From Corallincola sp. (GTDB taxonomy: Bacteria > Pseudomonadota > Gammaproteobacteria > Enterobacterales > Neiellaceae), in the NCBI GenBank assembly GCA_017998495.1, contig JAGOCY010000098.1, positions 1 to 6,088 of the forward strand: a DNA stretch of 6,088 nucleotides, given 5' to 3'. Shown piece by piece: positions 6,022 to 6,088 of the stretch. The notes under the pieces were generated by a model. It worked only from the letters and a program-made list of their open reading frames with translations. It was not told where the DNA came from and did no database searches. The translations under genes and the position numbers were made by a program. Numbering within the stretch: the first letter of the stretch is position 1; each line of letters starts with the position of its first letter.

Positions 6022-6088
6022 CTGGCTCTTATACATATCTCCGAGCCCACGAGACGGACTCCTATCTCGTATGCCGTCTCTTGCTTGA
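6022..6088 (+). other. Illumina Nextera adapter with i7 index and P7 end (not genomic)
   Basis: Bases 6022-6040 match the 19-bp Tn5 mosaic end CTGTCTCTTATACACATCT with two mismatches (6025 and 6036). Bases 6041-6055 are exactly CCGAGCCCACGAGAC, the Nextera read-2 adapter. GGACTCCT (6056-6063) equals the Nextera i7 index N705. Bases 6064-6087 match the P7 tail ATCTCGTATGCCGTCT plus TCTGCTTG with two mismatches near the end, and a single A follows. The reading frame passing through here gives spurious residues and should not be translated. Confidence 0.96.

Noticed and set aside
6022..6040. Tn5 mosaic-end sequence as a sign of a transposon
   Set aside because: It is followed directly by Nextera adapter, index and P7 sequence, so it comes from library preparation.

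Overview
The window looks like the end of a draft or metagenomic contig from a GC-rich gammaproteobacterium. The PotC, PotD and CobB proteins read like close relatives of the E. coli proteins, in an Aeromonadales/Alteromonadales-like style, but the exact taxon cannot be fixed from sequence alone. The last ~67 bases are not genomic. They read as an Illumina Nextera adapter with an i7 index and the P7 end, so real sequence stops at about base 6021.

Layout. Bases 1-439 hold the 3' part of potC (polyamine ABC permease), followed without a gap by potD (spermidine/putrescine-binding protein, here a predicted lipoprotein). These are probably the last two genes of a potABCD operon whose start lies off the window. 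potD runs into the convergent sirtuin gene cobB (minus strand). The two are separated by 35 bp, with a perfect 10-bp-stem hairpin that overlaps the end of cobB.

From about 2381 to 4733 lies the most interesting part. A minus-strand pair encodes a periplasmic YfiR-family (DUF4154) protein and a membrane sensor histidine kinase, with the yfiR stop codon touching the kinase ATG. Divergently, from 4734 on the plus strand, starts a TonB-dependent outer-membrane receptor that is cut off by the contig end. The yfiR gene seems to need a non-AUG start: a good Shine-Dalgarno sequence sits 6 nt before an in-frame CUG, and only the longer reading supplies the export signal that the family needs.

How the genes may work together. 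potCD import polyamines and cobB removes acyl groups from lysines; neither has an evident tie to the rest. The receptor, YfiR-like protein and kinase form a plausible envelope-spanning sensing chain: outer-membrane receptor, periplasmic YfiR, then the kinase's periplasmic domain, which resembles the CHASE8 type found in YfiN. In the known YfiBNR system YfiR represses a diguanylate cyclase; here the output would be phosphorelay instead. This is inference from domain make-up and gene order. No response regulator is visible in the window.
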